A stretch of DNA of 64,000 nucleotides from Anaerolineales bacterium UBA2181 (GCA_002328075.1 DCVT01000058.1:139815-203814), one strand, 5' to 3'; shown: positions 8,596-16,709, numbered from the stretch's first letter. The notes: generated from the sequence alone by a model not told the origin. A program made the numbers and translations.

Positions 8596-9669
8596 TCAGT
8601 CAGATGGCGAAGCGGACTTGTCCGGTGCTGGCCCACACGTGCGCGTCGCCGGAAGCATCACGGGTACCTCTCGCAACGCCGCGAGGTTGGATGCACCGCA
8701 ACAGAACATGGCAATGCGTAGCACCCTGACCAGTTCCTCCGCAATTGCCGCCGCTGCATCCATGGATTCGTTCGCCGCCCGGAGAAACGGCCCGGCCACG
8801 CCCCCCAGGGCGCCGCCCAAAGCGATTACCTTGGCCAGGTCGATTCCAGACCGCAGTCCGCCGCTGGCGATGATGGGCATGGCCGGCACTGCCTGGTGCA
8901 CCTGGAGCAGCGCCTCCAAGGTAGTCAGGCCCCAATCGGCAAAGGCCGTCGCGACGCGGGCCTGAAGCGGGTCGCCGGCGCGGTGGTACTCGACCTCGGT
9001 CCACGAAGTGCCACCCGCCCCAGCGACGTCCAGCATTGCCGCACCGGCCGATGCCAGGTCGCGCGCGACGCGCCCGGATAATCCCCATCCCACCTCCTTT
9101 ACGATCACCGGAACATCCAGGGCGCGACAGACCCGTTCGATCTTGCTCAGGAGCCCAGTCCAGTTGCGGTCACCTTCGGGCTGCACCGCTTCCTGCAGCG
9201 GGTTCAGATGCAGAATCAGTGCGTCTGCGCCCACCATGTCCACTGCCCTTTGGCAGTGGGAGGCGTCATAACCATAGTTTAGCTGAATGGCGCCCAGGTT
9301 GGCCAGCAGCAGGATGTCCGGCGCCACCGGCCGAACCTGAAAGCTTGCAGCCAGCGACGGGTCCTCGAGCGCGGCACGCTGGGAACCGAGGGCCATGGCG
9401 ATCCCGGCCGTCTGGGCGGCGCTGGCCAGGTTCCGGTTGATCCGCGCCCCATCGGCCGTACCGCCGGTCATGCTCGAGATCAGGATGGGCGCCGACAGCT
9501 TTTTGCCCAGCAGGGTGGTGGAGAGGTCCACCGCATCCAGGTCCAGTTCAGGCAGCGCCTGATGGACCAGTCGAACCCCTTCCAGGCCGGTGCGCAAGCG
9601 CCGAAACTGGACCTCCTCCTCCAGGTTGATGCGAATGTGGTCAGATTTACGTTGTTCTAGTGCCGCCAC
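8596..9669 (-). CDS. fni: Type 2 isopentenyl-diphosphate delta-isomerase (FMN-dependent)
   Basis: This 357-aa protein interconverts IPP and DMAPP using reduced FMN and Mg2+. Family motifs visible are RKSDHIRI at the N terminus, LISSMTGG, the active-site HLNPLQE, and Gly-rich FMN-phosphate segments (IASGGLRSG). The start is GTG at 9669. The type 2 enzyme is typical of archaea and of bacteria that use the mevalonate pathway, which fits the mevalonate operon 7 kb away. It heads a two-gene operon with the polyprenyl synthase and is transcribed from a promoter diverging from acpP. Confidence 0.93.
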   Translation of the reverse strand: MAALEQRKSDHIRINLEEEVQFRRLRTGLEGVRLVHQALPELDLDAVDLSTTLLGKKLSAPILISSMTGGTADGARINRNLASAAQTAGIAMALGSQRAALEDPSLAASFQVRPVAPDILLLANLGAIQLNYGYDASHCQRAVDMVGADALILHLNPLQEAVQPEGDRNWTGLLSKIERVCRALDVPVIVKEVGWGLSGRVARDLASAGAAMLDVAGAGGTSWTEVEYHRAGDPLQARVATAFADWGLTTLEALLQVHQAVPAMPIIASGGLRSGIDLAKVIALGGALGGVAGPFLRAANESMDAAAAIAEELVRVLRIAMFCCGASNLAALREVPVMLPATRTCGPAPDKSASPSD

Positions 9670-9707
9670 CGCAACGTTCCCGCGCTTCAGGTGTTAAACC
9701 ATTGGGC

Positions 9708-9736
9708 AGTGTACCAATCCAGTCCGGGAGTGTCAA
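9708..9736 (-). promoter_or_regulatory. Promoter of the fni-polyprenyl synthase operon
   Basis: On the minus strand TTGACA (9736-9731), a 17-base spacer and TACACT (9713-9708) form a near-consensus promoter. The predicted start lies about 30 bases before the GTG of fni. Its -35 box abuts that of the divergent acpP promoter. Confidence 0.6.
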
Positions 9737-9741
9737 GCTGC

Positions 9742-9769
9742 TTGACAATCCATTGTGGCTGGCTAGAAT
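9742..9769 (+). promoter_or_regulatory. Promoter of acpP
   Basis: TTGACA at 9742-9747, 16-base spacer, TAGAAT at 9764-9769. The predicted start is about 20 bases before the ATG at 9799, with AGGAGG as ribosome binding site. Confidence 0.6.
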
Positions 9770-9798
9770 GGGTGTAAGCACGATAGGAGGAATAGGAT

Positions 9799-10044
9799 AT
9801 GGCGTCAACATTCGACCGGGTTAGAGAGATCATTGTGGATTTGCTGGGGGTAGACCCAGCGCAGATTACGCCGGAGGCACGCTTTCGCGAGGATCTGGAG
9901 GCGGATTCGCTGGACCTGGTAGAGCTCATCATGGCCATGGAAGAGGAGTTTGGCGGCGAGATCTCGGACGAGGAAGCTCAGCAGATCACCACCGTCGCCG
10001 AAGCGGTCGCGTTTCTTGAGAAAAAGCTAGCTGCGGCCGGTTAG
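9799..10044 (+). CDS. acpP: Acyl carrier protein
   Basis: This 81-aa acidic helical protein carries the phosphopantetheine attachment motif EADSLDLVEL, with Ser37 as the attachment site. The length and helix II sequence (DSLDLVELIMAMEEEFG) are standard for the fatty-acid synthase ACP. It has its own promoter and terminator, so it is monocistronic; no other fatty-acid synthesis gene is adjacent. Given an NRPS elsewhere in this window a specialised ACP is possible, but the sequence looks like the housekeeping type. Confidence 0.95.
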   Translation: MASTFDRVREIIVDLLGVDPAQITPEARFREDLEADSLDLVELIMAMEEEFGGEISDEEAQQITTVAEAVAFLEKKLAAAG

Positions 10045-10069
10045 GCCTGAGAGGCTGGCGGACGGAAAG

Positions 10070-10102
10070 GCGATGTTCAACCGGAACATCGCTTTTCTTT
10101 TT
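10070..10102 (+). terminator. Rho-independent terminator of acpP
   Basis: GCGATGTTC (10070-10078) pairs perfectly with GAACATCGC (10084-10092) around a 5-base loop, followed by TTTTCTTTTT. It overlaps the last codons of the convergent minus-strand gene. Confidence 0.85.
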
Positions 10103-10733
10103 CCCGTGCCAGGAGGACCGCCCCGATCAGCAGCACCGCCATGCCGACCCGGGCGACGTGGTAACCCAACCCAGGATCGATCAACCGATTGTAGGCGGCT
10201 TCGATGACCGGCTCTGCCAGCGTGAAAGCGCGGGTGGCCTGGTGCAGGCCGGCGACTGAAGCGAATGCCAGGCCGGCTCCCCAAGTGCGCGAGCCAATCC
10301 GCGACCAGGCGCTCAGCGCCACCGCCAGCCAGCCCAAGACCACCAGTCCCAGGCGGACGGCGTTGGCCCGGATGGAGGCCAGGCTGCCGAGCTCCTCCAC
10401 AATCGGCATTGGCAACAGGGCTAGCGCGGCGCCGACCAAGGCTAACCAGACAAAGCTCCGTCCTCTTCCGCGGCGGACGGCGCCTGCCCAAGCAGCTATG
10501 CCCAGTACCGCCACAAACGGCGGCCAGTAGAAGCCGGACCGGGAGACAGTGGGGGGAACGCTCTGAGCCGCCGAGGTGAATTTGATCCACTCGCCCATCT
10601 CGAACCCGGTTATTGCCAGGCCGGCCGCCGGATGGGGGACCCATGGGTGGAAATACCCAACCAGAATCAAAACGGCGCCCAATGGCAGCAGGAACAGGTG
10701 CCAGTGTGAAAGGTTCAACCGGGCAGTGCTCAT
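10077..10733 (-). CDS. Integral membrane protein of unknown function
   Basis: This 218-aa protein has about five or six hydrophobic segments (for example LLPLGAVLILVGYFHP, VAVLGIAAWAGAV, LALVGAALALLPMP, LVVLGWLAVALSAW and VGMAVLLIGAVLLA). No family motif was recognised. The start ATG overlaps the stop of the preceding small ORF (ATGA), so it is the third gene of a tight minus-strand operon. The terminator hairpin of acpP forms the end of its coding sequence. Function cannot be stated. Confidence 0.75.
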   Translation of the reverse strand: MSTARLNLSHWHLFLLPLGAVLILVGYFHPWVPHPAAGLAITGFEMGEWIKFTSAAQSVPPTVSRSGFYWPPFVAVLGIAAWAGAVRRGRGRSFVWLALVGAALALLPMPIVEELGSLASIRANAVRLGLVVLGWLAVALSAWSRIGSRTWGAGLAFASVAGLHQATRAFTLAEPVIEAAYNRLIDPGLGYHVARVGMAVLLIGAVLLAREKEKRCSG

Positions 10734-10954
10734 TTTGCTAGCGCACCCTTGGTTGGAGAACTGCCGTCTGCCGCCCGGCTTGCCGGGCCCGATCGATCGA
10801 GAACGTGTATGATGTCTGGCTCCTCGTCGGCCTGCTCCTCAGAGAAGCTGCCTGTGAACCCAGTGCGGCGCAGCCACAGCACCATGGGGACTGGGTCCCC
10901 CAGTGCGTCCGAGTTGGCGCAGGTCTGACCGTCGGCCGCCGATTCATTGCTCAA
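10730..10954 (-). CDS. Small acidic hypothetical protein
   Basis: This 74-aa ORF begins with TTG overlapping the upstream stop (TTGA) and ends overlapping the downstream start (ATGA). These couplings on both sides are the main reason to accept it. The sequence is Asp/Glu-rich in the middle (SEEQADEEPDIIHVLD) with no membrane segment or recognised domain. A competing ORF in another frame over the same bases looks like a shadow. Confidence is limited. Confidence 0.42.
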   Translation of the reverse strand: MSNESAADGQTCANSDALGDPVPMVLWLRRTGFTGSFSEEQADEEPDIIHVLDRSGPASRAADGSSPTKGALAK

Positions 10955-11301
10955 TCCATGTCCGGCCGCAGTTCAGAGACGTACTTGAACCGCTCCGGGT
11001 TCTCTTCAAACACATCAATCACGTCGTACGGCAGCTGTTTGAAAAGCGGTGCCAACGGAAAACGCACCGGAATCCCGCGCAGGCGGGGGGGAACAGCGGG
11101 CGGGGTGATGGCCGGTCTGTCGGGAGGCCGGCGCGCCCGCAATAGCCGGTGGTCCTGGCTGATGAATCCAACGTACTCCCCGTTGATGCCGTACACCTCT
11201 TGCCCACGCAGATCGCCAACCCACTCGCCGTCGATGTTGTACAGGCCGCCGAGGTGTATGACTGCTATCGGTTCGCCATCGCTCCGGTAAACTGGTACCA
11301 C
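10951..11301 (-). CDS. Small beta-repeat protein with G-x-Y/W-x-G motifs
   Basis: The N-terminal half of this 116-aa protein has short repeats of strand-forming sequence (GEPIAVIHLGGLYNIDGEWVG, GQEVYGINGEYVGFI), resembling 4-fold beta-flower-like small proteins. It is followed by a Pro-rich linker and a C-terminal segment (LPYDVIDVFEENPERF). The start is GTG 11301 with AAAGGT upstream. It heads a three-gene minus-strand operon with a small acidic ORF and a membrane protein. The function of such proteins is not established. Confidence 0.7.
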   Translation of the reverse strand: MVPVYRSDGEPIAVIHLGGLYNIDGEWVGDLRGQEVYGINGEYVGFISQDHRLLRARRPPDRPAITPPAVPPRLRGIPVRFPLAPLFKQLPYDVIDVFEENPERFKYVSELRPDMD

Positions 11302-11351
11302 GCGATACCTTTCTTCACCGCCGGCCTCCTGAAAAGCCGTTCAGCAGCGGC

Positions 11352-11380
11352 ATTATACTCCAATTTCGGCCTACCGGCAG
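11352..11380 (-). promoter_or_regulatory. Possible promoter of the 11301-10077 operon
   Basis: On the minus strand a perfect TATAAT (11357-11352) lies 17 bases after a weak -35 (CTGCCG). Only the -10 element is convincing; the predicted start is about 45 bases before the GTG. Confidence 0.35.
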
Positions 11381-11414
11381 ATCTCTGTTGCCCTTCCCGG
11401 CGATCCCCAGCGCG

Positions 11415-12581
11415 TCATGCTGAATCACGTTGCCTCACCTTCCCGGACGGAGCCGCGAGCCGCTGCCGGTAGACGCCGAGCAGTAGAGTGGCGGCGGCTT
11501 GCCAGGTAAACCGCGCGGCCCGTGCCTGACCCCGGCTGGCCAGTTTTTGGGCCAGAGGCGAATCGACAAGCAGCCGGTCCATGGCGGCCGTCCAGGCCTC
11601 GGTATCGGTGGCATCCACCTGAAGACCGGCATCGCCGGTAACCTCTGGCATGCTGGAACGATCGGAGGCGACAACTGGGGTACCACATGCCATGGCCTCC
11701 AGGATGGGCAATCCAAACCCCTCGTACAATGACGGGAAGGCCAGGAGACTCGCGCCGCTGTATAACGCCGGCAGGTCTTGATCCCTCACAAAGCCAGGGA
11801 AACGCACCCGATCGGCCATGCCCAGGCCGGCCGGCAGCGCCAGGGTCTCCTCATGACGCCAACCGTGTCCTCCGGCAATGACCAGCGTGAGGTCCGCGTG
11901 CCTGGAAGCCAGCGGGGCAAAGGCCCGGATCAGGGAGTCATAGTTCTTGCGCGGGTGGAGCGTACCTACCGCCAACAGGTACCGACCTTCGCCCAGGTGG
12001 TATTGGGCGCGCACTGCTGCCAGCGCCGCCGAGTCCGCAACCGGTTGAAACCGCGCGTCCACACCGCAATAGACTACGGTTACCTTTTCTGGTGGAGTCT
12101 GCCACAGATCCTCCAGGTCGCGGCGGGTGGCCTCGGAATCGGCCACAATGTGGCCTGCCCGCTTGACCGAGAGCGGCACAACCGTATTCAGGTAGGCGCG
12201 TAGCTGCTCGTGCGCCGAGTCCGGATCGCGCACAAACGAAAGGTCATGGACGGTCAGCACTGTGCGCGTGCCCGGCAGCGTAGGTGGAAGGGTGAAATCG
12301 GGCGAATGAAAGAGGTCAATCCGGCCGGTGAACAATTCCACCGGCAGTGGCAGCCGTGCCCGGTGCCAGGTTCGCACCAACCATCGGTCGTCGAACGGAA
12401 GCCGGACAAACCGCGCCGATCGGCCGGCCGGGGCCACCACCCGGCGTGGGCAGGCAGCAAAAAGCCGGTATTCATTCTCGCGGTCCAGCTCCAGCAGCGC
12501 CCGCACCAACTCGCGCACGTATCTGCCAATGCCGGCCGACTGTTGGGCGGCGGCGGTGTAGTCAATGCCGATGCGTGCCAC
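11415..12581 (-). CDS. Glycosyltransferase family 4
   Basis: This 388-aa protein has the GT4 (GT-B fold) layout: N-terminal Rossmann half beginning MARIGIDYTAAAQQSAGIGRY, a LLAVGTLHPRKNYDSLI linker strand, and the donor-binding ExF-loop region PSLYEGFGLPILEAMACGTPVVAS. It would transfer a sugar from a nucleotide-sugar donor to a growing surface glycan on the cytoplasmic face. The start is GTG 12581, 6 bases after the GtrA stop. The neighbours GtrA and O-antigen ligase indicate polysaccharide or lipoglycan assembly. The sugar specificity cannot be read from sequence. Confidence 0.9.
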   Translation of the reverse strand: MARIGIDYTAAAQQSAGIGRYVRELVRALLELDRENEYRLFAACPRRVVAPAGRSARFVRLPFDDRWLVRTWHRARLPLPVELFTGRIDLFHSPDFTLPPTLPGTRTVLTVHDLSFVRDPDSAHEQLRAYLNTVVPLSVKRAGHIVADSEATRRDLEDLWQTPPEKVTVVYCGVDARFQPVADSAALAAVRAQYHLGEGRYLLAVGTLHPRKNYDSLIRAFAPLASRHADLTLVIAGGHGWRHEETLALPAGLGMADRVRFPGFVRDQDLPALYSGASLLAFPSLYEGFGLPILEAMACGTPVVASDRSSMPEVTGDAGLQVDATDTEAWTAAMDRLLVDSPLAQKLASRGQARAARFTWQAAATLLLGVYRQRLAAPSGKVRQRDSA

Positions 12582-12587
12582 CGGACG

Positions 12588-13163
12588 CTATCCGCCCTTC
12601 CCGCCGGCACAGCTTTCCGGACGCGGCGGCAGCGGCTCGCTTCCAGCTGGCAGCCGGTCCACGTCGCGGTACGTCCAGTACCGGTTCACGAAAAAATTCC
12701 AGAAAAGCACCACAATGGTGGCGATGGCCTTGGAGAGGTTGTAACCCAGTTTGCCAACCAGATCGGTAAAGAACGGCGTCAGCGCCCACATCACCAACGT
12801 GTTGACGCCCAATCCGGCCACGTTGACCACCGCAAACTGAGCCAGTTGGGACCGGATGGGCTTACAGCGCGATTCGGGGTAGGTCCAGAGCCGGTTCCAG
12901 GTAAAGTTGCTCAGCACTGCCAGGCTGAACGAACAGGCATTGGCTGCCAGCACCGGCAGACCGGCGACCAGCACCAGCAGGTTCAGGGTGCCAAAGTCCA
13001 CGCAAAAACCAATGGTGCCAACGACCATGAACTTGACAAAGCGCTCCAACTCTTTCAGGTTCATCCCCATCCGGCCGGCCACCGCGAACACCGGTTTCGT
13101 CACCACGATAAAGAGCCGGTCAATCAGGCGGATGATGCTCTTGGTGCGATCAGGGTCGATCAT
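12588..13163 (-). CDS. GtrA family membrane protein
   Basis: This 191-aa protein has four hydrophobic segments of the GtrA type: FVKFMVVGTIGFCVDFGTLNLL, AANACSFSLAVLSNFTWNRLWTY, and two C-terminal helices ending FWNFFVNRYWTY. The signatures NRxWTY and NFFVNRYWTY are characteristic. GtrA proteins are thought to move lipid-linked sugars across the membrane or help glycosyltransferases. ATG 13163 was chosen because the upstream extension is the shadow of the neighbouring gene. It sits between O-antigen ligase and GT4 with very short gaps. Confidence 0.85.
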   Translation of the reverse strand: MIDPDRTKSIIRLIDRLFIVVTKPVFAVAGRMGMNLKELERFVKFMVVGTIGFCVDFGTLNLLVLVAGLPVLAANACSFSLAVLSNFTWNRLWTYPESRCKPIRSQLAQFAVVNVAGLGVNTLVMWALTPFFTDLVGKLGYNLSKAIATIVVLFWNFFVNRYWTYRDVDRLPAGSEPLPPRPESCAGGKGG

Positions 13164-13179
13164 GTCAAGCCGTCTGGGT

Positions 13180-14715
13180 TCATATCGGTCGCGCCGGGCC
13201 GGGGCCGGCGGCTGGCGCCGACTCGTGGTGCACCAAAACCAGCATGCCCAGCAGCGCGCCCAGGAAAAGGTACACATTGTTCACGTACAAGTTGTCTACC
13301 AGACTGTGGACTGACAGGTGTACCCAGGCGCCCAATAGGCCCAACACCATGCCCCGTTGAGGATAGCCGACCCAGCGTAGCAGCCGGGCAGTGTGCCACA
13401 TGACCAACCCCCAGAAAGCCAGGTACAGGGCCAGCCCGGGCACGCCAGTCTCCGCCAGGGCGTTCAAGTAGTAGTTGTGTGCGTGTCCCAGAGCATCGGG
13501 CCAGTTGAGCAGGGTATGCTGCGCGTAGGCGACTGCATAGTTGCCCAACCCAACCCCGGTCCAGGGATGCTCGTTAGCCATGTTAATCGCGGCCTGCCAA
13601 TGCGCCATTCGCTCCAACACGGCGTAATTCTCCGGCGTGACGTCCACACCACGAACGTCCTCGAATTCGACATAGGCCGCAAAGTCCGTCAGCCGCTGGG
13701 CGACAGAGCCGGGCAGGAATCCGCTGGCCGCCGTCAGCCAGCCGCTGGCAGCCAGCACTGCTGCCAGCGCCAGGCCAATCCACGGCCGGCGGGGCAAGAA
13801 AAGCAGCATGGCCAGGAGGGCACTGCCCACGCCCAACCAGCCTCCTCTGGACCAAGAAAAGAGCATGGCGCATGCCATCAAGCCAACTGCCCCGCCCAGC
13901 AGAGCCAGTTTGAGCACAGTCCACCAGGGCCACCCGGGCCGACGCGACCAAACCGCGCCGCCAACTGCCACAGACCGACCGACCCACCAACCGGCCGCCA
14001 ACGGTAGAATCAGCCCGATGAATCCGGCATAGGGGTTTGGTTGCTCAAATGTGCCGTATGCCCGGTAAAACCGGCCCAAGATCTGAAAATGCTCTGGCCC
14101 TTGGCCGCGCAGCGCAAACTGCCAGATGCCGATGGCCGCCTGCACCAGGCCGCTGAGCAGTACCATGGCACCTATGGCCTGTGAACCGCCGCGACGGCGG
14201 CCCTCGCTGACCGCCAACGCGGCGACCAATCCTATCTGCCCGTACTTGGCCAGTCCTTGGAGCCCTTCGGTTATGGAAGGTGCCCACAAGAGTGTCGCCG
14301 CTCCCCAACCAACCAACATCAAACCTGCCAAGCCGGCCAATCTGGCCGTACCTGCATGGTGAGGGGGCCAAAAGGCTGCCCACTCGCGGCCGCGGGCCAC
14401 CCTGTGCGCCAACCAGGACGCCAGTGTGAGCAGAAGCAGTAGTTGGCCCGAGTCGAAGGACGAACCTCCCAGGATGACGTTTTCCAGGGCGCCAAAGGGA
14501 CCAGCCAGCAAGGTCAGGGCCAAACCGGCCAGCGGCTCGATCAGAATGACCAGCAGGGCGATTGCGCCGACCACCAGCAGGCCAGCCGAGGACAGCGGCA
14601 ACAGCACCAGGGTGAGGCCCAGCGCCAACCCCAGACCGCACCAAATCAACCGGTTGAACGGTGACTCCCGCGTGATCCAATTCGGGGGTCGGATAGGCAG
14701 CCCGATCGGTTTCAA
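13180..14715 (-). CDS. O-antigen ligase/polymerase-type membrane protein
   Basis: This 511-aa protein has about 11-12 hydrophobic segments and a large extracytoplasmic loop, the layout of the Wzy_C family. The motif region includes YRAYGTFEQPNPYAGF and the later WTGVGLGNYAV and HAHNYYLNALAETGVPGL, the conserved H-N-x-x-L stretch of ligases. Such enzymes join glycan chains to a lipid carrier or polymerise repeats. The start is TTG 14715 with GAGGGA upstream; an in-frame stop just before rules out a longer protein. It is followed by GtrA and GT4. Whether it is ligase or polymerase is undecided. Confidence 0.85.
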   Translation of the reverse strand: MKPIGLPIRPPNWITRESPFNRLIWCGLGLALGLTLVLLPLSSAGLLVVGAIALLVILIEPLAGLALTLLAGPFGALENVILGGSSFDSGQLLLLLTLASWLAHRVARGREWAAFWPPHHAGTARLAGLAGLMLVGWGAATLLWAPSITEGLQGLAKYGQIGLVAALAVSEGRRRGGSQAIGAMVLLSGLVQAAIGIWQFALRGQGPEHFQILGRFYRAYGTFEQPNPYAGFIGLILPLAAGWWVGRSVAVGGAVWSRRPGWPWWTVLKLALLGGAVGLMACAMLFSWSRGGWLGVGSALLAMLLFLPRRPWIGLALAAVLAASGWLTAASGFLPGSVAQRLTDFAAYVEFEDVRGVDVTPENYAVLERMAHWQAAINMANEHPWTGVGLGNYAVAYAQHTLLNWPDALGHAHNYYLNALAETGVPGLALYLAFWGLVMWHTARLLRWVGYPQRGMVLGLLGAWVHLSVHSLVDNLYVNNVYLFLGALLGMLVLVHHESAPAAGPGPARPI

Positions 14716-14738
14716 AGCCGTCCCTCAGATGGAAACAC

Positions 14739-14771
14739 AAAAAGACATCGCCGAACCTTCACGGCGATGTC
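14739..14771 (-). terminator. Rho-independent terminator of rpsT
   Basis: GACATCGCCG (14744-14753) pairs with CGGCGATGTC (14762-14771), 10 bp with an 8-base loop. On the minus strand it is followed by TTTTT. It ends the rpsT transcript just before the O-antigen ligase start. Confidence 0.8.
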
Positions 14772-14797
14772 TGCTGGTTCACTGGTCGAGCAGCGAT

Positions 14798-15070
14798 CTA
14801 TTCCGTTTTGCGGGCAGCAGCCAGCATGCGCATCAACCGCGCCTTGCGGCGCGAGGCGTTGTTTCGGTGAATGACGCCTTTGGTTGCTGCCCTGTCCAGA
14901 GAACTGACCGCCAACTGAGCCGACTCTTGCGCCTGGTCGATTTCGCCTTCGGCGACCAGCCGGCGCGTCCGCTTGATGAACGTCCGTGCCCGGCTGCGAA
15001 AGACGCGATTCTGTTGGCGTTTCCGCTCGTTGCTGCGGACGCGCTTGATTGCTGATTTCGTGTTCGCCAC
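14798..15070 (-). CDS. rpsT: 30S ribosomal protein S20
   Basis: This 90-aa basic protein matches S20: VANTKSAIKRVR at the N terminus, NERKRQQNRVFRSRART, and HRNNASRRKARLMRML near the C terminus. S20 is a primary binder of 16S rRNA in the 30S body. The GTG start at 15070 is chosen because GGAGG lies 7 bases upstream and the protein begins VANTKSA as in other bacteria. It has its own promoter and terminator. In many bacteria S20 feeds back on its own translation; a hairpin in the upstream region may be relevant. Confidence 0.97.
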   Translation of the reverse strand: MANTKSAIKRVRSNERKRQQNRVFRSRARTFIKRTRRLVAEGEIDQAQESAQLAVSSLDRAATKGVIHRNNASRRKARLMRMLAAARKTE

Positions 15071-15126
15071 GCGGTTGCCTCCACACAAGCGAGCCGTCTG
15101 CGGCCCGCATTTCACTCTGGCTATTG

Positions 15127-15155
15127 ATTATAAACCAGCCGCTACGGTTTGTCCA
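15127..15155 (-). promoter_or_regulatory. Promoter of rpsT
   Basis: On the minus strand TGGACA (15155-15150), a 17-base spacer and a perfect TATAAT (15132-15127). The predicted start is about 50 bases before the GTG of rpsT. Confidence 0.65.
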
Positions 15156-15442
15156 GGGGGTGGTGTGCGGTGTGGGGCGGGGCGATGCAAATAGCGTCTC
15201 ATGGGCTGTCGCCGGCCGCAGGCCGGCGACCGAAATCGCGCCTGGACGGCCCGCACCCAGGGCGGGCGACCTGCGCAAGTGGGAGGGAATGCGTCCTCGG
15301 AGGTAGATTCCCCGATGTAACGCCTTCACCTGTGGGGAGCGACCTCTCTAGTTCCTAGCTGCGTCTTCGCCCCCGATCGGACCTGTAACATCGGCTGCAG
15401 CCGCGATGGTTCCTCGTATTCTGGTCGTCATCCAGTCGTGCC
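15156..15442. other. Intergenic region between rpsT and deacetylase promoters
   Basis: No gene is seen. It contains a strong short hairpin: GTCGCCGGCC (15208-15217) and GGCCGGCGAC (15221-15230), 10 bp with a 3-base loop and no T tract. The rest is GC-rich and featureless to me. Confidence 0.6.
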
Positions 15443-15470
15443 TTGACCGGCAGACTCGCGCCGTTATAAT
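15443..15470 (+). promoter_or_regulatory. Promoter giving a possibly leaderless deacetylase mRNA
   Basis: TTGACC at 15443-15448, 16-base spacer, perfect TATAAT at 15465-15470. The GTG start codon begins 7 bases after the -10 box, where transcription should begin. Confidence 0.6.
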
Positions 15471-15476
15471 GAGCCT

Positions 15477-16574
15477 GTGGATGTACATAATCAGACAGAC
15501 TCGGATCGGTCGCCTGCGCGGTTAGTGGCCGGCTTCCTGGGCGTGCTCTCCGTTCTGGGGCTGGTCGTGTTTTTGCTCTGGGCGTCCGGCTCGCCGCCCG
15601 GCCACACACTGGCGGCCTCGGGGACTGTCCTGCCCAAGGCGTCGGCTACTTACACGGCCACGCCCACCCCCACCTCGACTTTTCCGGCGACCCCTACTCC
15701 GACGCCTACCAGCAGTCCGACGGCGACCGCAACTCCCTCGCCGTTGCCAGGGCTCACCCGCACTCGCACGGCCAGTCTGACCCCCAGCAGGACGTTTACC
15801 CCCAGCCCGACGGCCACACCGACCGCCACCCCGACTCCGCTACCTACGCCGGACGGGTCGGATCGGGCCCATCGGGTGCCGATCCTCATGTACCATTACC
15901 TGAGCGAGCCGCCCGAGGATGCCGACGTCTACCGGCTGGGTCTCTCTACCACGCCGGCCGAGTTCGAGTCGCACCTGGCATTCCTTCGGGCCGAGGGCTA
16001 CACCAGCATTGACCTCTACCACCTGTTGGACGCGCTCACTTGGGGGCGGCCGCTGCCATCCAGACCGATTATCATCACCTTTGACGACGGGTACCGGGAT
16101 AACTATGATAACGCCTTCCCGTTACTCCTGGAATACGGCTTTACTGCCACCTTTTTTGTGCTGACTGAGCCCATAGACGCGGGGTCGGAACGCTACCTGA
16201 CCTGGCGGCAGGTGGAGCAGATGGCCGCGGCGGGTATGGGATTTGAACCGCACACCAAGAACCATCCGGACCTGAGGCAAAAGAGCAAAGCCTTCTTGGT
16301 CTGGGAGATCCTGGGCTGCGCTCAAACTCTGGAGGCCCGACTGGGCCGCTACCCGCGATTCCTGGCCTATCCCTCCGGGGTCTACGATGACCGCGTCATC
16401 GAATTCCTCCACGAGATTCATTTCTGGGGGGCAGTCACCACCCGGTTCGGTGCTGACCACACCTGGGAAGGGCGTTTTGAACTGAGGCGGGTCCGGATCA
16501 GCGGTGGAGACGACGCCGCTGTGCTGGCGGCCAAGCTCCACTGGGAACCTGAACCCGTCCCGGAGGGTTCCTGA
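15477..16574 (+). CDS. Membrane-anchored polysaccharide deacetylase (NodB domain)
   Basis: This 365-aa protein has an N-terminal membrane anchor (LVAGFLGVLSVLGLVVFLLW), a Thr/Pro/Ser-rich linker of ~75 residues, and a C-terminal carbohydrate esterase family 4 domain. The metal-binding motifs are TFDDGYRDN and the later PHTKNHPDL (HxxxH). It probably removes N-acetyl groups from cell-surface glycan or peptidoglycan outside the cell. The GTG start at 15477 follows directly after the -10 box, with no ribosome binding site, suggesting leaderless translation. ATG 15481 is in another frame. The low-complexity linker is common in exported Chloroflexota proteins. Confidence 0.88.
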   Translation: MDVHNQTDSDRSPARLVAGFLGVLSVLGLVVFLLWASGSPPGHTLAASGTVLPKASATYTATPTPTSTFPATPTPTPTSSPTATATPSPLPGLTRTRTASLTPSRTFTPSPTATPTATPTPLPTPDGSDRAHRVPILMYHYLSEPPEDADVYRLGLSTTPAEFESHLAFLRAEGYTSIDLYHLLDALTWGRPLPSRPIIITFDDGYRDNYDNAFPLLLEYGFTATFFVLTEPIDAGSERYLTWRQVEQMAAAGMGFEPHTKNHPDLRQKSKAFLVWEILGCAQTLEARLGRYPRFLAYPSGVYDDRVIEFLHEIHFWGAVTTRFGADHTWEGRFELRRVRISGGDDAAVLAAKLHWEPEPVPEGS

Positions 16575-16670
16575 GCCACCCGAACCGGCCGGGCGCGAGG
16601 TCTGCCACCTCCTGACAGTGTTCTGATAGGTTTTGATAGTCTCCATCCGTTATGATGGGGCCGCGCTCGT

Positions 16671-16698
16671 GAGAGGCCCGCAATATGCTGGGCCTCTC
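16671..16698 (+). promoter_or_regulatory. Leader hairpin upstream of HMG-CoA reductase
   Basis: GAGAGGCCC (16671-16679) and GGGCCTCTC (16690-16698) form a perfect 9-bp stem with a 10-base loop, ending 11 bases before the mvaA start codon. No T tract follows, so it is not a classical terminator. It may affect translation initiation of the operon. Confidence 0.45.
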
Positions 16699-16709
16699 GT
16701 GGCGTAAGG

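Noticed and set aside
12210..13403. 397-aa plus-strand ORF opposite GT4 and GtrA
   Set aside because: Gln/His/Arg-rich shadow of two real genes on the minus strand.
15650..15845. Possible CRISPR-like or minisatellite array
   Set aside because: The repeats are codon-level Thr/Pro repeats inside a coding linker; no spacer-repeat structure.
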